Assembly: GCF_009755815.1 (NCBI RefSeq)
Contig: NZ_WRPK01000004.1
Location: 1 to 64,000, forward strand
Reading direction: 5' to 3'
Source: Flavisphingomonas formosensis
Lineage (GTDB): Bacteria > Pseudomonadota > Alphaproteobacteria > Sphingomonadales > Sphingomonadaceae
DNA: 64,000 bases
Made by a program: the position numbers and the translations under genes. A model generated the notes under the pieces. That model saw only the letters and a program-made list of their open reading frames with translations. It had not been told where the DNA came from and did not search any database. Below, in pieces: positions 1 through 8,546 of the stretch (position 1 is its first letter; every line of letters starts with the position of its first letter).

Positions 1-39
1 CTTGGCGATATCCAGCCCGATTGTGATAGCTTGCGACAC
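1..39 (-). mobile_element. IS110-family transposase, 5' end only (partial)
   Basis: A GTG start at 39 on the minus strand, preceded by a good ribosome site (GGGAGG, 44-50), opens a frame reading VSQAITIGLDIAK before the window edge. IS110-family transposases characteristically begin with a short leader followed by IGLDIAK or a close variant. The Asp there is the first acidic residue of the RuvC-like DEDD catalytic site. Only 13 codons are visible, so family assignment rests on this motif. No terminal repeat can be defined, as expected for IS110 elements, which usually lack long inverted repeats. Confidence 0.6.
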
Positions 40-142
40 GGACGCCTCCCTCAGTGGTGCTTCAAACACCTCCACTCTGGCACATCGATGCCGTCGGGGG
101 GCGTCCACCCCATCAGCTTTGATGCGGCGCCGACTTTCCCGC

Positions 143-1027
143 TCAGGCCGTCTGCGCGAATTTCGCCATCTGGTGCATCGGCGGCTCCATCGCATTGGCC
201 GGGACGATGGCGTCGGTGCGATCGGCGATTTCGTCGAAGCGCCTCGCGATGATGTCTGCGAAGCCTGTCGGATCGCCGGTGACCATTATGCCCTGGGTCA
301 TGCCAATCTCGGCGATCTCGAAGCCGCCGGCGCCCGCCGTCATGATGCAGCGCGTCGGCGCATCGCGCGAGGCGAGGAACAGCACGGCGGGTGAGACGCG
401 CTCGGGCGTCATCGCGGCGAGCACGTCCTCGGTCAAAATGTCCTGCGTCATGCGCGTCGCGGCCGAGGGCGCGATGGCGTTGACGCGGATGCCGTAGCGC
501 GCACCCTCGATCGACAGGGTCTGCATGAGGCCGACCAGCGCCAGCTTCGCCGCGCCGTAGTTCGCCTGGCCGAAATTGCCGAACAGGCCGGAGGCGGAGG
601 TGGTCATCACGATGCGGCCATAGGCCTGGGCGCGCATCGTTTCCCACACCGCCTGGGTGCAGTGGAAGGCGCCCATCAGATGGACGTCGATCACGTCGCG
701 CATATCGGCTTCGGTCAGCTTGCCGAAGCTGCGGTCCCGCAGGATGCCGGCATTGTTGACGAGGATGTCGATCCGGCCCCAGCGCTCCAGCGTCTCCGCC
801 ACCATTGCGTCCACCGCGGCGCGATCGGTGACCGAGGCGCCGTTCGCTACCGCCTCGCCCCCGGCCGCCAGTATCTCGGCAGCCACCGCGGCCGCCGGAT
901 CCCCGTCGCTGCCGGCGAGATCGTTGACGACGACCTTCGCACCTGCGCGGGCGAAGGCCAGCGCATGCGCCCGCCCCAGCCCGCGTCCGGCGCCGGTCAC
1001 GATCGCGACCTGACCCGAAAAATCCAT
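143..1027 (-). CDS. SDR-family NAD-dependent dehydrogenase (HSD17B4-like)
   Basis: A 294-residue short-chain dehydrogenase. The Rossmann glycine motif TGAGRGLG is at 11-18. An acidic residue after beta-2 (NDL, D36) points to NAD rather than NADP. NNAG is at 91-94 and the catalytic set is S144, Y157, K161. The protein runs about 45 residues past the usual SDR length, and the sequence is closest to the dehydrogenase domain of peroxisomal multifunctional protein 2, which oxidises 3-hydroxyacyl-CoAs. The ATG at 1027 is preferred over one six codons upstream because GGGAGAGGA sits just before it. It is the last gene of the thiolase-MaoC-ferredoxin-SDR operon, consistent with a beta-oxidation-like role on CoA-bound intermediates. 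Confidence 0.88.
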   Translation of the reverse strand: MDFSGQVAIVTGAGRGLGRAHALAFARAGAKVVVNDLAGSDGDPAAAVAAEILAAGGEAVANGASVTDRAAVDAMVAETLERWGRIDILVNNAGILRDRSFGKLTEADMRDVIDVHLMGAFHCTQAVWETMRAQAYGRIVMTTSASGLFGNFGQANYGAAKLALVGLMQTLSIEGARYGIRVNAIAPSAATRMTQDILTEDVLAAMTPERVSPAVLFLASRDAPTRCIMTAGAGGFEIAEIGMTQGIMVTGDPTGFADIIARRFDEIADRTDAIVPANAMEPPMHQMAKFAQTA

Positions 1028-1052
1028 GCTTCCTCTCCCTTCCACCCGCAGA

Positions 1053-1373
1053 TCAGAATTGCGGGGCGATTTCGATCGCCAGCCCGTCGCTGTCCGCGTT
1101 CATCACGATCTGGCAGGAGAGGCGGGATTCGGGTCGCACCTCCACGACATCCGCCAGTGCGGCGATCATGTCCGCCTCGTCCTCGCCCGGCGGTGCGAGC
1201 CGTTCGCCGCCGCTTTCCACATAGACATGGCAGCTCCCGCAGGAGGACATGCCGCCGCAGGTGCCGGCGACGCCCAGGCCGGCATCGCGCAGGCGCCGCA
1301 TCAGCACCGTGCCGTCCGGCGCCTCAACCGTCTGTACGGCGCCGTCCCGCGCCCTCACCTCGATCTTCGCCAC
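1053..1373 (-). CDS. 2Fe-2S ferredoxin (adrenodoxin type)
   Basis: A 106-residue plant/adrenodoxin-type ferredoxin with cluster ligands C39, C45, C48 (CX5CX2C) and C87. It starts with GTG at 1373, two bases after the MaoC stop, so translation is probably coupled. There is no good Shine-Dalgarno sequence of its own. Such ferredoxins feed electrons to cytochromes P450 or Rieske oxygenases. The Rieske oxygenase encoded divergently at 3256 is the obvious candidate partner, but no reductase gene is seen in the window, so the electron source is unknown. Confidence 0.85.
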   Translation of the reverse strand: MAKIEVRARDGAVQTVEAPDGTVLMRRLRDAGLGVAGTCGGMSSCGSCHVYVESGGERLAPPGEDEADMIAALADVVEVRPESRLSCQIVMNADSDGLAIEIAPQF

Positions 1374-1375
1374 GG

Positions 1376-1834
1376 TCAGGCCGGAAAATAGCGGCCGAGC
1401 ACATCGCCGACGCAGGCCGGCTTGTCCTCGCCCTCGATCTGGACGGTGAGACGGGTGGTGAGCTGCACCGCGCCCTTGATCTCCTCGGCGCCAAGGATCG
1501 TGCCCTGGCCCCGGATGCGCGCGTCGACCCGGACCGGCGCGAGGAAGCGCAGCCGATCGAGGCCGACATTGATGCCCATTGCGAGCTGCCGCACGTCGAT
1601 GAGCTGCGGCAGGAAATGCGCGAAGAGGCCGAGCGTCAGATAGCCATGGGCGATGGTGGCGCCGAACGGCCCCGCCTTCGCCCGGGCCGGATCGACATGA
1701 ATCCATTGGCGATCCTCGGTCGCTTCGGCGAAGCCGTCGATGCGGCGCTGATCGATCGCCAGCCACTCGGTGACGCCGAGGTCGCGCCCCTCCTGGCCCA
1801 GCAACTCGGCCGGAGATGCGAAGATTACGGGCAT
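1376..1834 (-). CDS. MaoC-like (R)-specific enoyl-CoA hydratase
   Basis: A 152-residue single hot-dog protein of the MaoC/NodN type. The hydratase catalytic pair is visible as D41 and H46 in the stretch ATEDRQWIHVDP, followed by the conserved GPFGATIAHGYLTL segment. It would add water to a 2-enoyl-CoA. The start codon at 1834 overlaps the thiolase stop (ATGA), which favours it over an in-frame ATG 17 codons upstream. The position between a thiolase and an HSD17B4-like SDR gives a complete hydratase-dehydrogenase-thiolase set for one round of beta-oxidation. Confidence 0.87.
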   Translation of the reverse strand: MPVIFASPAELLGQEGRDLGVTEWLAIDQRRIDGFAEATEDRQWIHVDPARAKAGPFGATIAHGYLTLGLFAHFLPQLIDVRQLAMGINVGLDRLRFLAPVRVDARIRGQGTILGAEEIKGAVQLTTRLTVQIEGEDKPACVGDVLGRYFPA

Positions 1835-2988
1835 CAGCCGAGCCGCTCCACGATCGTCACATTGGCGAGACCGCCGCCCTCGCACATCGTCTGCAGCCCA
1901 TAGCGGCCGCCGGTGCGCTCCAGCTCGGCGAGCAGCGTCGTCATCAGCCGCGCGCCGGTGGCGCCCAGCGGGTGGCCGAGCGCGATCGCGCCGCCGTTGA
2001 CGTTCACCTTCTCATGCGGAATGCCGAGTTCCTTCATCCAGGCCATGGGCACGCTGGCGAACGCCTCGTTGCATTCGAACAGATCTATGTCGTCGACGGA
2101 CAGGCCGCTCTTTTCCAGCGCATAGCGCGTCGCCGGGATCGGCGCCGTCAGCATCCATACGGGATCGTCGCCGCGCACCGCGAGATAGTGGATGCGCGCG
2201 CGCGGCGTCAGGCCATGCGCCTTCACCGCGGCTTCGGAAGCGAGCAGCAGCGCGGCGGCGGCATCGGCATTCTGGCTGGAGATGCCGGCGTGGATGCGGC
2301 CGCCTTCGGTCAGCGTCTTGAGGCTGGCCATTTTCTCCAGCGTGGTATCGGCGCGTACCGTCTCGTCCGTGTCGAAATCGCCCACCGGCACGATCTGGTC
2401 CGTGAAGCGCCCTTCGGCGATCGCGGCGGCGGCGCGCTGATGCGAGGCGAGGGCGAACCGCTCCATCTCCTCGCGGCTCAGATCCCATTTCTCGGCGATC
2501 ATCTCGGCCGAGCGATATTGGCTGACCTCTTCCTTGCCATAGCGCCGGGTGAAGCCGGCCGAGCCCGAGAAGGGATCGTCGAAGCCGAAATGCGTGCCGG
2601 CCTGCATCGAGGCGAGGATCGGGATGGCGTTCATATTCTGGACGCCGCCGGCGATCACGAGATCCTGCAGGCCGCTCATTACGCCCATCGCCGCGAAATG
2701 GATCGCCTGCTGGGCCGAGCCGCACTGACGATCGACCGCCACCGCGGGAACGTCCTGCGGCAGGCTGGCAGCCAGCCAGGCGGTGCGGGCCAGATTGCCG
2801 GCATTAGGGCCGATCGCCTCGAGCACACCGAACACCACGTCGTCGACCTGCCCGGCGTCGATCCCGGTTCGCTCCACGATCGCCTGCAGCGCCACCGCGC
2901 CGAGATCGGCCGGGTGCATCCCGGATAGAGTGCCCTTCTTGCGCCCCGTCGGCGTGCGCACGGCATCGATGATATAGGCTTCCGGCAT
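1834..2988 (-). CDS. Acetyl-CoA acetyltransferase / thiolase
   Basis: A 384-residue thiolase of standard length. The nucleophile C89 lies in VDRQCGSAQQA, and the C-terminal motifs NEAFA, GHPLGATGARLM and CEGGGLANV are all present. It would cleave a 3-oxoacyl-CoA with free CoA. The ATG at 2988 is chosen because GGAGGGATGG precedes it and the family N-terminus (PEAYIIDAVRTP) starts there. It is the first gene of a four-gene operon and divergent from the Rieske gene, with an operator-like palindrome at 3014-3027 in its leader. Confidence 0.9.
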   Translation of the reverse strand: MPEAYIIDAVRTPTGRKKGTLSGMHPADLGAVALQAIVERTGIDAGQVDDVVFGVLEAIGPNAGNLARTAWLAASLPQDVPAVAVDRQCGSAQQAIHFAAMGVMSGLQDLVIAGGVQNMNAIPILASMQAGTHFGFDDPFSGSAGFTRRYGKEEVSQYRSAEMIAEKWDLSREEMERFALASHQRAAAAIAEGRFTDQIVPVGDFDTDETVRADTTLEKMASLKTLTEGGRIHAGISSQNADAAAALLLASEAAVKAHGLTPRARIHYLAVRGDDPVWMLTAPIPATRYALEKSGLSVDDIDLFECNEAFASVPMAWMKELGIPHEKVNVNGGAIALGHPLGATGARLMTTLLAELERTGGRYGLQTMCEGGGLANVTIVERLG

Positions 2989-3013
2989 CCATCCCTCCGC
3001 GATTCGAACCTTT

Positions 3014-3027
3014 CGAACGATCGTTAG
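3014..3027. promoter_or_regulatory. Operator-like palindrome, copy 1
   Basis: CGAACGATCGTTAG, built around the perfect 10-bp palindrome AACGATCGTT. It sits 26 bases upstream of the thiolase start in the 267-bp thiolase/Rieske divergent region. The identical 14-mer occurs at 7328-7341 before the AraC gene. AAC-N4-GTT half-site spacing is typical of TetR-family operators such as those of PsrA-like fatty-acid regulators. The rest of this intergenic region is AT-rich near 3105-3150 and carries two TGATCA copies at 3127-3132 and 3141-3146, possibly marking the Rieske promoter. Confidence 0.5.
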
Positions 3028-3255
3028 GGAGAGTTGGGCGGCGAGGAAAGCCCCGGCCATTTTCAAATCGGCGTCGAAAACCGGCAGGCGGGTCCAGACG
3101 TGCAAATTATCGGCAAATAAGATTGTTGATCAGTATGTTATGATCATTGTTCCATGGTCGCAGACGGTCGTTTTCGATTGTTGTTCGGTAATTTTCACTC
3201 GCTTATCCCGATGCCGACATGTCTGCGCCACGGCCGCGCGGAGAGGAGAGCAACG

Positions 3256-4260
3256 ATGAATCAGATGAGCCCGATCGAGCGGATCCAGACCGGCAAGGAA
3301 CTGGAACGCTGCCCATTCCCCATTCCCTATGGCTGGTTCATGATCGAGGAATCGGCCAATCTGGCGGTGGGCGAGGTGCGCACCATCCATTTGTTCGACC
3401 AGGATTGGGTGCTGTTCCGCGGCGAGAGCGGGGCGGTGGGCATGACCGATCCCTATTGCCCGCATCTGGGCGCGCATCTCGGCCATGGCGGCGTGGTGGA
3501 CGGCGACAATATCCGCTGTCCCTTCCATCATTGGGAATTCGACGCGGCCGGCTGGTGCAAGAAGATTCCCTACGCCAAGGTGATGCCGGGCCTCGCCCGG
3601 CGGCGCCCCGTGCTGCGCAGCCTGCCGATCGTCGAGCGCTATGGCGCGATCTTCGGCTGGTATCATCCCGATGCGATCGATCCGCTGTTCGACGTGCCGA
3701 CCGTGCCCGAACTGGAAGCGGAGGATCATGTCGCCATCCGCCGCGGCGAATGGATGATCGGCACCGCGATCCAGGAGATCGGCGAGAATGGCGTCGATTT
3801 CGCGCATCTCAAATTCCTGCACGGCGGCGCGTCGATTCCGCCCGGAGAGGGACGGCCGGACGGCCATCGCTTCCAAATGGACATCGGCCACGGCTTCATC
3901 ACCGGCGAGCATCATGGCCCTGGCATCCAGATCATGCGATTCAACAAGGATGGCGTGACGATGCTGATGTTCTCGACGCCGACGCCGGTCAGCCGCGAGA
4001 TGACGCGCACCCGCATGGCCTTCACTTTCAAGGATTATCCCGAAGGCACGGCGGAGCGCACCACCGCCGAGCATCTCTATACCCATTCCATCGGCGCGGC
4101 CGAAGGCGAGGATTCGGCGGGTTTCGAATCGGTCGACCTCGTCGTGTGGAACAACAAGAAATATCGCCCGCAGCCGCTGCTGTGCGACGGCGACGGGCCG
4201 ATCCTGATGTGGCGGGAATGGTTCGGCCAATTCTATGCGGACACGCACGAAGCGCGTTGA
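3256..4260 (+). CDS. Rieske 2Fe-2S oxygenase, alpha subunit (KshA-like)
   Basis: A 334-residue Rieske non-haem iron oxygenase. The Rieske cluster is C68-x-H70 and C88-x2-H91. The mononuclear iron site is N178, D181, H184, H189 (ENGVDFAHLKFLHG). The layout and the CPHLGAHLGHGG form resemble the single-component KshA/DAF-36 group that hydroxylates steroids or other polycyclic substrates rather than two-subunit benzene-type dioxygenases; no beta subunit gene is present. The start at 3256 follows GAGGAGAG. It is transcribed away from the thiolase operon and is followed after 101 bases by a thioesterase-like gene. Substrate is not determinable from sequence. Confidence 0.87.
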   Translation: MNQMSPIERIQTGKELERCPFPIPYGWFMIEESANLAVGEVRTIHLFDQDWVLFRGESGAVGMTDPYCPHLGAHLGHGGVVDGDNIRCPFHHWEFDAAGWCKKIPYAKVMPGLARRRPVLRSLPIVERYGAIFGWYHPDAIDPLFDVPTVPELEAEDHVAIRRGEWMIGTAIQEIGENGVDFAHLKFLHGGASIPPGEGRPDGHRFQMDIGHGFITGEHHGPGIQIMRFNKDGVTMLMFSTPTPVSREMTRTRMAFTFKDYPEGTAERTTAEHLYTHSIGAAEGEDSAGFESVDLVVWNNKKYRPQPLLCDGDGPILMWREWFGQFYADTHEAR

Positions 4261-4361
4261 GCCGCGTCCCGGGCGCATTTTGCGATCCGTTGGGGGAAGA
4301 TTTCGATATTCCGTCCGCGTCGGCCCCGATGGCAAAGGGCCGGAGAGGCGGGGGAGCATCG

Positions 4362-5192
4362 ATGGCGGGCTATTTTGCGTTGGAACCGGGCGATGGGCCG
4401 CTGACATGGCACATGCCGGTCGCGCCCTGGCAATGCGTCGGCGGGCCGGGCGGTTTCCTGTTCGGCGGTGCCGGGCTGGGTGCCTGCATCGGTGCGGTCG
4501 AGCGCAGCCTTGGCCGCGCCACGGTGTGGGCGACGTCCCAATATCTGAGCTATGCGCCGATCGGATCGCGGCTCGACATCGCGGTGTCGCCGCTGGTCGA
4601 CGGGCGCTACACCTCGCAGGCCCGCGCCTCGGCGCATGTCGCGGGGCGAGAGGTGCTGGGCGCGGCGCTCTCGCTCGGGGTGCGGCCGGACGGCCCGCGC
4701 CGGCAATGGATCCAGCCGCCGGAGGTGCCTGGGCCGGCCGAGTGCCCCGTTGCCGCGGTCGGCTGGAACCGGGCGCCCGACGATCTCCACACGCGAATCG
4801 AGGTGCGTGTCGCCAAGGGATGGGATTTCGATCGCGATGCCGACGGGCGGGCGATCCTCTGGATCCGGCCGACGCAGGACTATCCGATCGATCGCCCGAT
4901 GCTGGCGCTGATGGGCGATTTCGTGCCGACATCGATCGGCAACGCGCTGGCCCGCGAGCAGCGCGACCTCGTGGTCAACAGCCTCGACAATTGCATGCGT
5001 TTCCTGAGCCTGGTCGAGACCGAATGGGTGCTGTGCGACGTCGCGCTGAACGGAGCCGCCGATGGCTTCGGCCATGGCCGCATGCATCTGTTCGCGCAGG
5101 ATGGCACGCTGCTGGCGATGGCCAGCCAGTCGATGGTCATTCGTGCCGCCCATGCGCCGAGGGCGCATGCCCGGGCGGACACCGACGTCTAG
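4362..5192 (+). CDS. Acyl-CoA thioesterase-like double hot-dog protein
   Basis: A 276-residue protein resembling the TesB/acyl-CoA thioesterase II fold. Two hot-dog halves are suggested by the N-terminal VAPWQCVGGPGGFLFGG helix region and the C-terminal VVNSLDNCMRF and HLFAQDGTLLAMASQSMVIR strand, which is the usual ending of TesB-like proteins. It probably hydrolyses or binds an acyl-CoA of the neighbouring pathway. The start at 4362 follows a purine-rich GGGGGAG. An in-frame ATG at 4329 is a weaker alternative. Probably co-transcribed with the Rieske gene. Confidence 0.75.
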   Translation: MAGYFALEPGDGPLTWHMPVAPWQCVGGPGGFLFGGAGLGACIGAVERSLGRATVWATSQYLSYAPIGSRLDIAVSPLVDGRYTSQARASAHVAGREVLGAALSLGVRPDGPRRQWIQPPEVPGPAECPVAAVGWNRAPDDLHTRIEVRVAKGWDFDRDADGRAILWIRPTQDYPIDRPMLALMGDFVPTSIGNALAREQRDLVVNSLDNCMRFLSLVETEWVLCDVALNGAADGFGHGRMHLFAQDGTLLAMASQSMVIRAAHAPRAHARADTDV

Positions 5193-5274
5193 AGCGACCG
5201 GCCCTAGGGCATCGGACCGATCGCTCTAGTCCCGGCAAAGGGAACCGGTCAGGAGCAAGCCCCTGCCGGTTCCC
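5191..5274. terminator. Two hairpins between convergent genes
   Basis: Two inverted repeats lie between the stop of the thioesterase-like gene and the stop of the minus-strand small protein gene. AGAGCGA (5191-5197) pairs with TCGCTCT (5221-5227), and GGGAACCGG (5240-5248) pairs with CCGGTTCCC (5266-5274), the latter extended by CAGG/CCTG. There is no T-run. The location between convergent genes suggests a bidirectional transcription end. Confidence 0.5.
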
Positions 5275-5287
5275 CCTGCGACCCGGC

Positions 5288-5563
5288 CTATCCCCGGCTA
5301 TGGGGTTCGGTGCAGCGGTCCGTGACGTGCGCCGAGCAGGCAGGATAATTTTGCGTCGCGGGTTGCGGCGCGAAGACCGCGGCCTCGGCGGACGGATCGA
5401 TCACGATCCTCGCGCCTGGCACGGGCTGGAACGGTATGTTCGCGCCCGGCGGCGCGACGGCGGGAGCCGAGGCCGGCGCATCGCCGGCCTGGCCATGCGC
5501 GCTCGCCATGGCGGGAATCAGCAGCGCCGAAGCCAAGGCGGGAACGACGAAGATGCGTAACAT
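5288..5563 (-). CDS. Small secreted protein, unknown function
   Basis: A 91-residue protein with a clear signal peptide (MLRIFVVPALASALLIPAMASA, cleavage after about residue 22), then an Ala/Pro-rich stretch, then a compact end with two cysteines (YPACSAHVTDRCTE). GGAGG precedes the start. Short secreted proteins with a CSxxVTDRC ending are, as I recall, common in sphingomonads; I cannot assign a role. It may be exported with or before the porin gene upstream on the same strand, 108 bases away. Confidence 0.6.
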   Translation of the reverse strand: MLRIFVVPALASALLIPAMASAHGQAGDAPASAPAVAPPGANIPFQPVPGARIVIDPSAEAAVFAPQPATQNYPACSAHVTDRCTEPHSRG

Positions 5564-5671
5564 GACAGGCCTCCATGCCTTTAGTCGACCATGGCGGCAT
5601 TTTGGTCCCCGCGACCTTGGGAACCGTTTTCCATGACATTACCGATCCGTAAGAATCGTCCGGCACCAAGG

Positions 5672-7006
5672 TCAGATCGCCCCGTGGAGGCGAAGCGCGA
5701 AGACGTTCGCCGGTCCGCGATCTCGATTGTAGCCGGGATTGCCGACCAGCTGATAATCGACGGTCACGTCGATGCCGCGGACGGGCTGCCAGTCATAATA
5801 GGCTTCCGCGATCCATTCCTTGCCAGGATGCGGCAAGCTGCCGTCGCCGACGAGCACGCCGAGGCCGCCGGCATCGAGATAGCGCTGATGCGCCCTCGAG
5901 ATGGCGTTGGCGACCGCGGCCAAGCCGATCCGGTCGTCCGTCCGGCCCCAGCCGGCGCCGCCGAGCGCAGCGCCGATCGCCACGGTGCGATCGATGTCGG
6001 TGAAGTCATATGGCTCGATCGAGCCGTCGGCGATGCCCGCGCGCGCGAACAGGCCGAGCGTGTCGGTCACCTCCTGCTCGACGTTCAGGCTGCCGCCGAT
6101 GCGGGTCGTGGGGCGGCGCGTGAGGCTGGGATCGACCGGCTGGCCGCTCGCGGCGGCGAGCGCGATGGCGTCGGCATAGCGGCTGAACCGGCCGCGATTG
6201 CGGAACAGAGTGAGGCGGACGGCGCCGTCGCGCCCGCCGATGCGATGGCGATGCTCGATCTCGGCATCCAGCTGATACTGGCTGAAGTCCCGCTCCAGCG
6301 TATCGCCATTGGGTATCTTGGAGAGGTTGAACGCGCCGAGCCGCAGCGTCCACGGCCCCTGATACCATTCGCCAGCGACGCCATAGCTGTAGCCCCAGGC
6401 GTCAGCGGCATAATCGAAGGTGCCGCTGTCGACGATCGACCAGTTCAGGAAATCGGCCCGCGGGTCATGGGCATAGCGGTTGGTATCGAAGATGTCGCCG
6501 ACGCTCAGCTTACCGAACGTCAGCACGATCCGGTTCGCGCTGTGCGTGCCGCCGAGCTGGTTGGCGGCGCCGGCGACGGCCTCGCGCGCGCCGCCGAGAT
6601 CGATCGTCTGGCGGAAGAACAGCCGCTGCAGGCGGACATAGGGATCGGACTTGCCGACCTTATAGGCCTCGGCACTGGGAAAGCCGGCGACGCCCAGCGT
6701 GTTGGACAGGCCGAAGCCCTGGTCGACCTCTGGATTGGCCCACAGCTCCGCGCCTTTCCACGGGCGAACGCCGGCATAGAAGGTGGCGTCCAGGGTCTCC
6801 TTGGCCTGATGCGGGGTGAGGCTGTTCGCGCCGGCATAAGGGGAACGGAAGCCCGGCGTCGCCTGGAGGACGAACGTGGCCTGGGCATGTATGGCCCAAT
6901 TCTCGGCCTTGGCGGGTGGCGTGTCCTCGTCCGCGCGGGCGATCGCGGGCCAGGAGGCGAGAGCCAGGCCGAGCAGCGCCAATCCCGGACCCGTCCGGTT
7001 CATCAT
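5672..7006 (-). CDS. OprB-family carbohydrate-selective porin
   Basis: A 444-residue outer membrane protein with a signal peptide (about 1-25, ending AIARA) and the hallmarks of OprB-type porins: the early WAIHAQATFVLQ strand, the long ATFYAGVRPWKGAELWANPEVDQGFG segment, the FGKLSVGDIFDTN region, and a C-terminal strand ending in FALRLHGAI. It would let small sugars or organic solutes through the outer membrane. The start codon is doubled (ATGATG) after GAGGAGTT. It is transcribed divergently from the AraC-type regulator, which may control it. Confidence 0.88.
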   Translation of the reverse strand: MMNRTGPGLALLGLALASWPAIARADEDTPPAKAENWAIHAQATFVLQATPGFRSPYAGANSLTPHQAKETLDATFYAGVRPWKGAELWANPEVDQGFGLSNTLGVAGFPSAEAYKVGKSDPYVRLQRLFFRQTIDLGGAREAVAGAANQLGGTHSANRIVLTFGKLSVGDIFDTNRYAHDPRADFLNWSIVDSGTFDYAADAWGYSYGVAGEWYQGPWTLRLGAFNLSKIPNGDTLERDFSQYQLDAEIEHRHRIGGRDGAVRLTLFRNRGRFSRYADAIALAAASGQPVDPSLTRRPTTRIGGSLNVEQEVTDTLGLFARAGIADGSIEPYDFTDIDRTVAIGAALGGAGWGRTDDRIGLAAVANAISRAHQRYLDAGGLGVLVGDGSLPHPGKEWIAEAYYDWQPVRGIDVTVDYQLVGNPGYNRDRGPANVFALRLHGAI

Positions 7007-7412
7007 CGTTCAACTCCTCGGGCGAGCGACGGCTCGCAAACTGGATCAGGATTCGCGCCGGGCGCCCATCAGCCACGGGCGACGGCTTGTCTAGCGGCGA
7101 TGTGTTACACCGCGCGAACGGCGCCGCTTTCGCGCGCGGGCCGGATTTTAGCGCGCGCTACCATGGCCGATGAGCGGCAGGGCCATGGCCCGTATAGCGG
7201 ATGCTGGTTTCGTGATAATTGCCTGTCGCCCCTGGTCGCGTCGGTGCCGGCATTGCTTCGGGATTGGAGGGTCAGCCAGCGCCAGCTATGCTCCCACCGA
7301 GCCCAGCAAAAGGACATTGCAGTTTAACGAACGATCGTTAGATTTCGAATCGGTTGCCGGCGGACCGTTCCAAGAAGTCCGCGGCGCCGGGTTTTCGGAG
7401 AGGAGACCTTAT
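7007..7412. other. Divergent porin/AraC intergenic region
   Basis: 406 bases without a convincing gene. It carries the second copy of the 14-bp operator-like sequence (7328-7341), a GC-rich inverted segment around 7131-7160 (GCGCGC arms), and the ribosome site GGAGAGGAG at 7397-7405 for the AraC gene. Frames that cross it on the plus strand are only upstream extensions of the regulator frame. Confidence 0.6.
7328..7341. promoter_or_regulatory. Operator-like palindrome, copy 2
   Basis: CGAACGATCGTTAG, identical over 14 bases to the site at 3014-3027 and 72 bases upstream of the AraC-type gene start. The AACGATCGTT core (7330-7339) is a perfect palindrome. Two identical copies in separate promoters about 4.3 kb apart suggest a shared regulator for both transcription units. 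Confidence 0.5.
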
Positions 7413-8432
7413 ATGGCGGCGGAAGCCCTGATCGATCATTATGCCCGCGCATTTCTCGAAAGCGCGGAAGCACGGGGGCTGCGGCGCGAGCAGCTGTGTC
7501 CCGACGCCGCATTGGACGACAAACGGTTCGGCCAGCAGGAGCTGGCGGCGATCTCGCGCAACGCGAAGATGCTGATGGGCGACGAGTTCGGCGGGTTGAC
7601 CGAGCATGTGGTGCCGATCGGATCGCTGCAGCTCATGTGCGAGCTGACGACGCTGAGCCGAACGCTGGGCGATGCGCTGAACCGCGCCTTCCGATTCTAT
7701 GCGCTGCTCACCGGTGACGTCGGCTTCGCGCTCGAGGTGAAGGGAGCGGTCGCCACGATTTCGATGACCGTGGCCGATCCATGCCGCGATCCGCGCTGCG
7801 TGCTGCCCGAGTGGTGGCTGCTCTTCTGGCAGCGCTACGGCCAATGGTTGATCGGCGAAGAGATTCCGATCCTGTCCGTGGAATTCGAGCATGAGCCGGC
7901 GGTGGCGCTCGGCGACTATTTCGAAGTTCTGGGCGGCAACATACGGTTCGGCACCACCGCCGCGCGGCTATGCTTCGCTGCCCCGCTGCTCGACAGGCGG
8001 GTTTTGCGCGAGGTGGAGGATCTGCATCGTTTCCTGGCTCCCCGGCCCGTCGACCTGGTATCGGTGGATGGCGTCGAGACGGGGCTGGCGGCGGCGCTCC
8101 GCTCACGCCTGCAGGGGCATTTGCAGCGTGATCGGGTGATGCCCAAGCTGGAGGTGCTGGCCCGCGAGCTCGGCATATGCGGGCAGACGCTACGGCGGCG
8201 ACTGGAGGCGAAGGGCCTGAGCTATCGCGCGCTGAAGGCGGAGGTGCGGCGCGAAGTGGCGCTCAAATGCCTCAACGACGACGCCATGCCGATCCACGAG
8301 GCTTCGTTGCGCGCCGGTTTTGCAGAACCCAATGGCCTGTCGCGCGCCATTCGTTCCTGGGTCGGGGTCAGCCCGACCGACTATCGTGCGATGGTGGCCG
8401 CCGGCCAGACAGTGCCCGAAGGATCCGCGTAA
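7413..8432 (+). CDS. AraC-family transcriptional regulator
   Basis: A 339-residue regulator with an N-terminal Arabinose_bd-type effector domain (about 10-200) and a C-terminal double helix-turn-helix (about 245-330, recognisable by MPKLEVLARELGICGQTLRRRLEAKG and the closing AGFAEPNGLSRAIRSWVGVSPTDYR). This architecture is common in regulators of lipid, sterol and aromatic catabolism. The start at 7413 follows GGAGAGGAG. Flanked by the divergent porin gene and the downstream CoA-transferase gene, either of which it may control. Confidence 0.9.
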   Translation: MAAEALIDHYARAFLESAEARGLRREQLCPDAALDDKRFGQQELAAISRNAKMLMGDEFGGLTEHVVPIGSLQLMCELTTLSRTLGDALNRAFRFYALLTGDVGFALEVKGAVATISMTVADPCRDPRCVLPEWWLLFWQRYGQWLIGEEIPILSVEFEHEPAVALGDYFEVLGGNIRFGTTAARLCFAAPLLDRRVLREVEDLHRFLAPRPVDLVSVDGVETGLAAALRSRLQGHLQRDRVMPKLEVLARELGICGQTLRRRLEAKGLSYRALKAEVRREVALKCLNDDAMPIHEASLRAGFAEPNGLSRAIRSWVGVSPTDYRAMVAAGQTVPEGSA

Positions 8433-8546
8433 GGTTTTGCCGGCCACGGTTGTCACCTTCCGATCTGTGCCGCCGGCCGTCGTCACCTTATCCTTCCCCG
8501 CCCGTGCCGACGCCCGAGAGCGTCAGGATGCGGAGGAGGAGATGCA

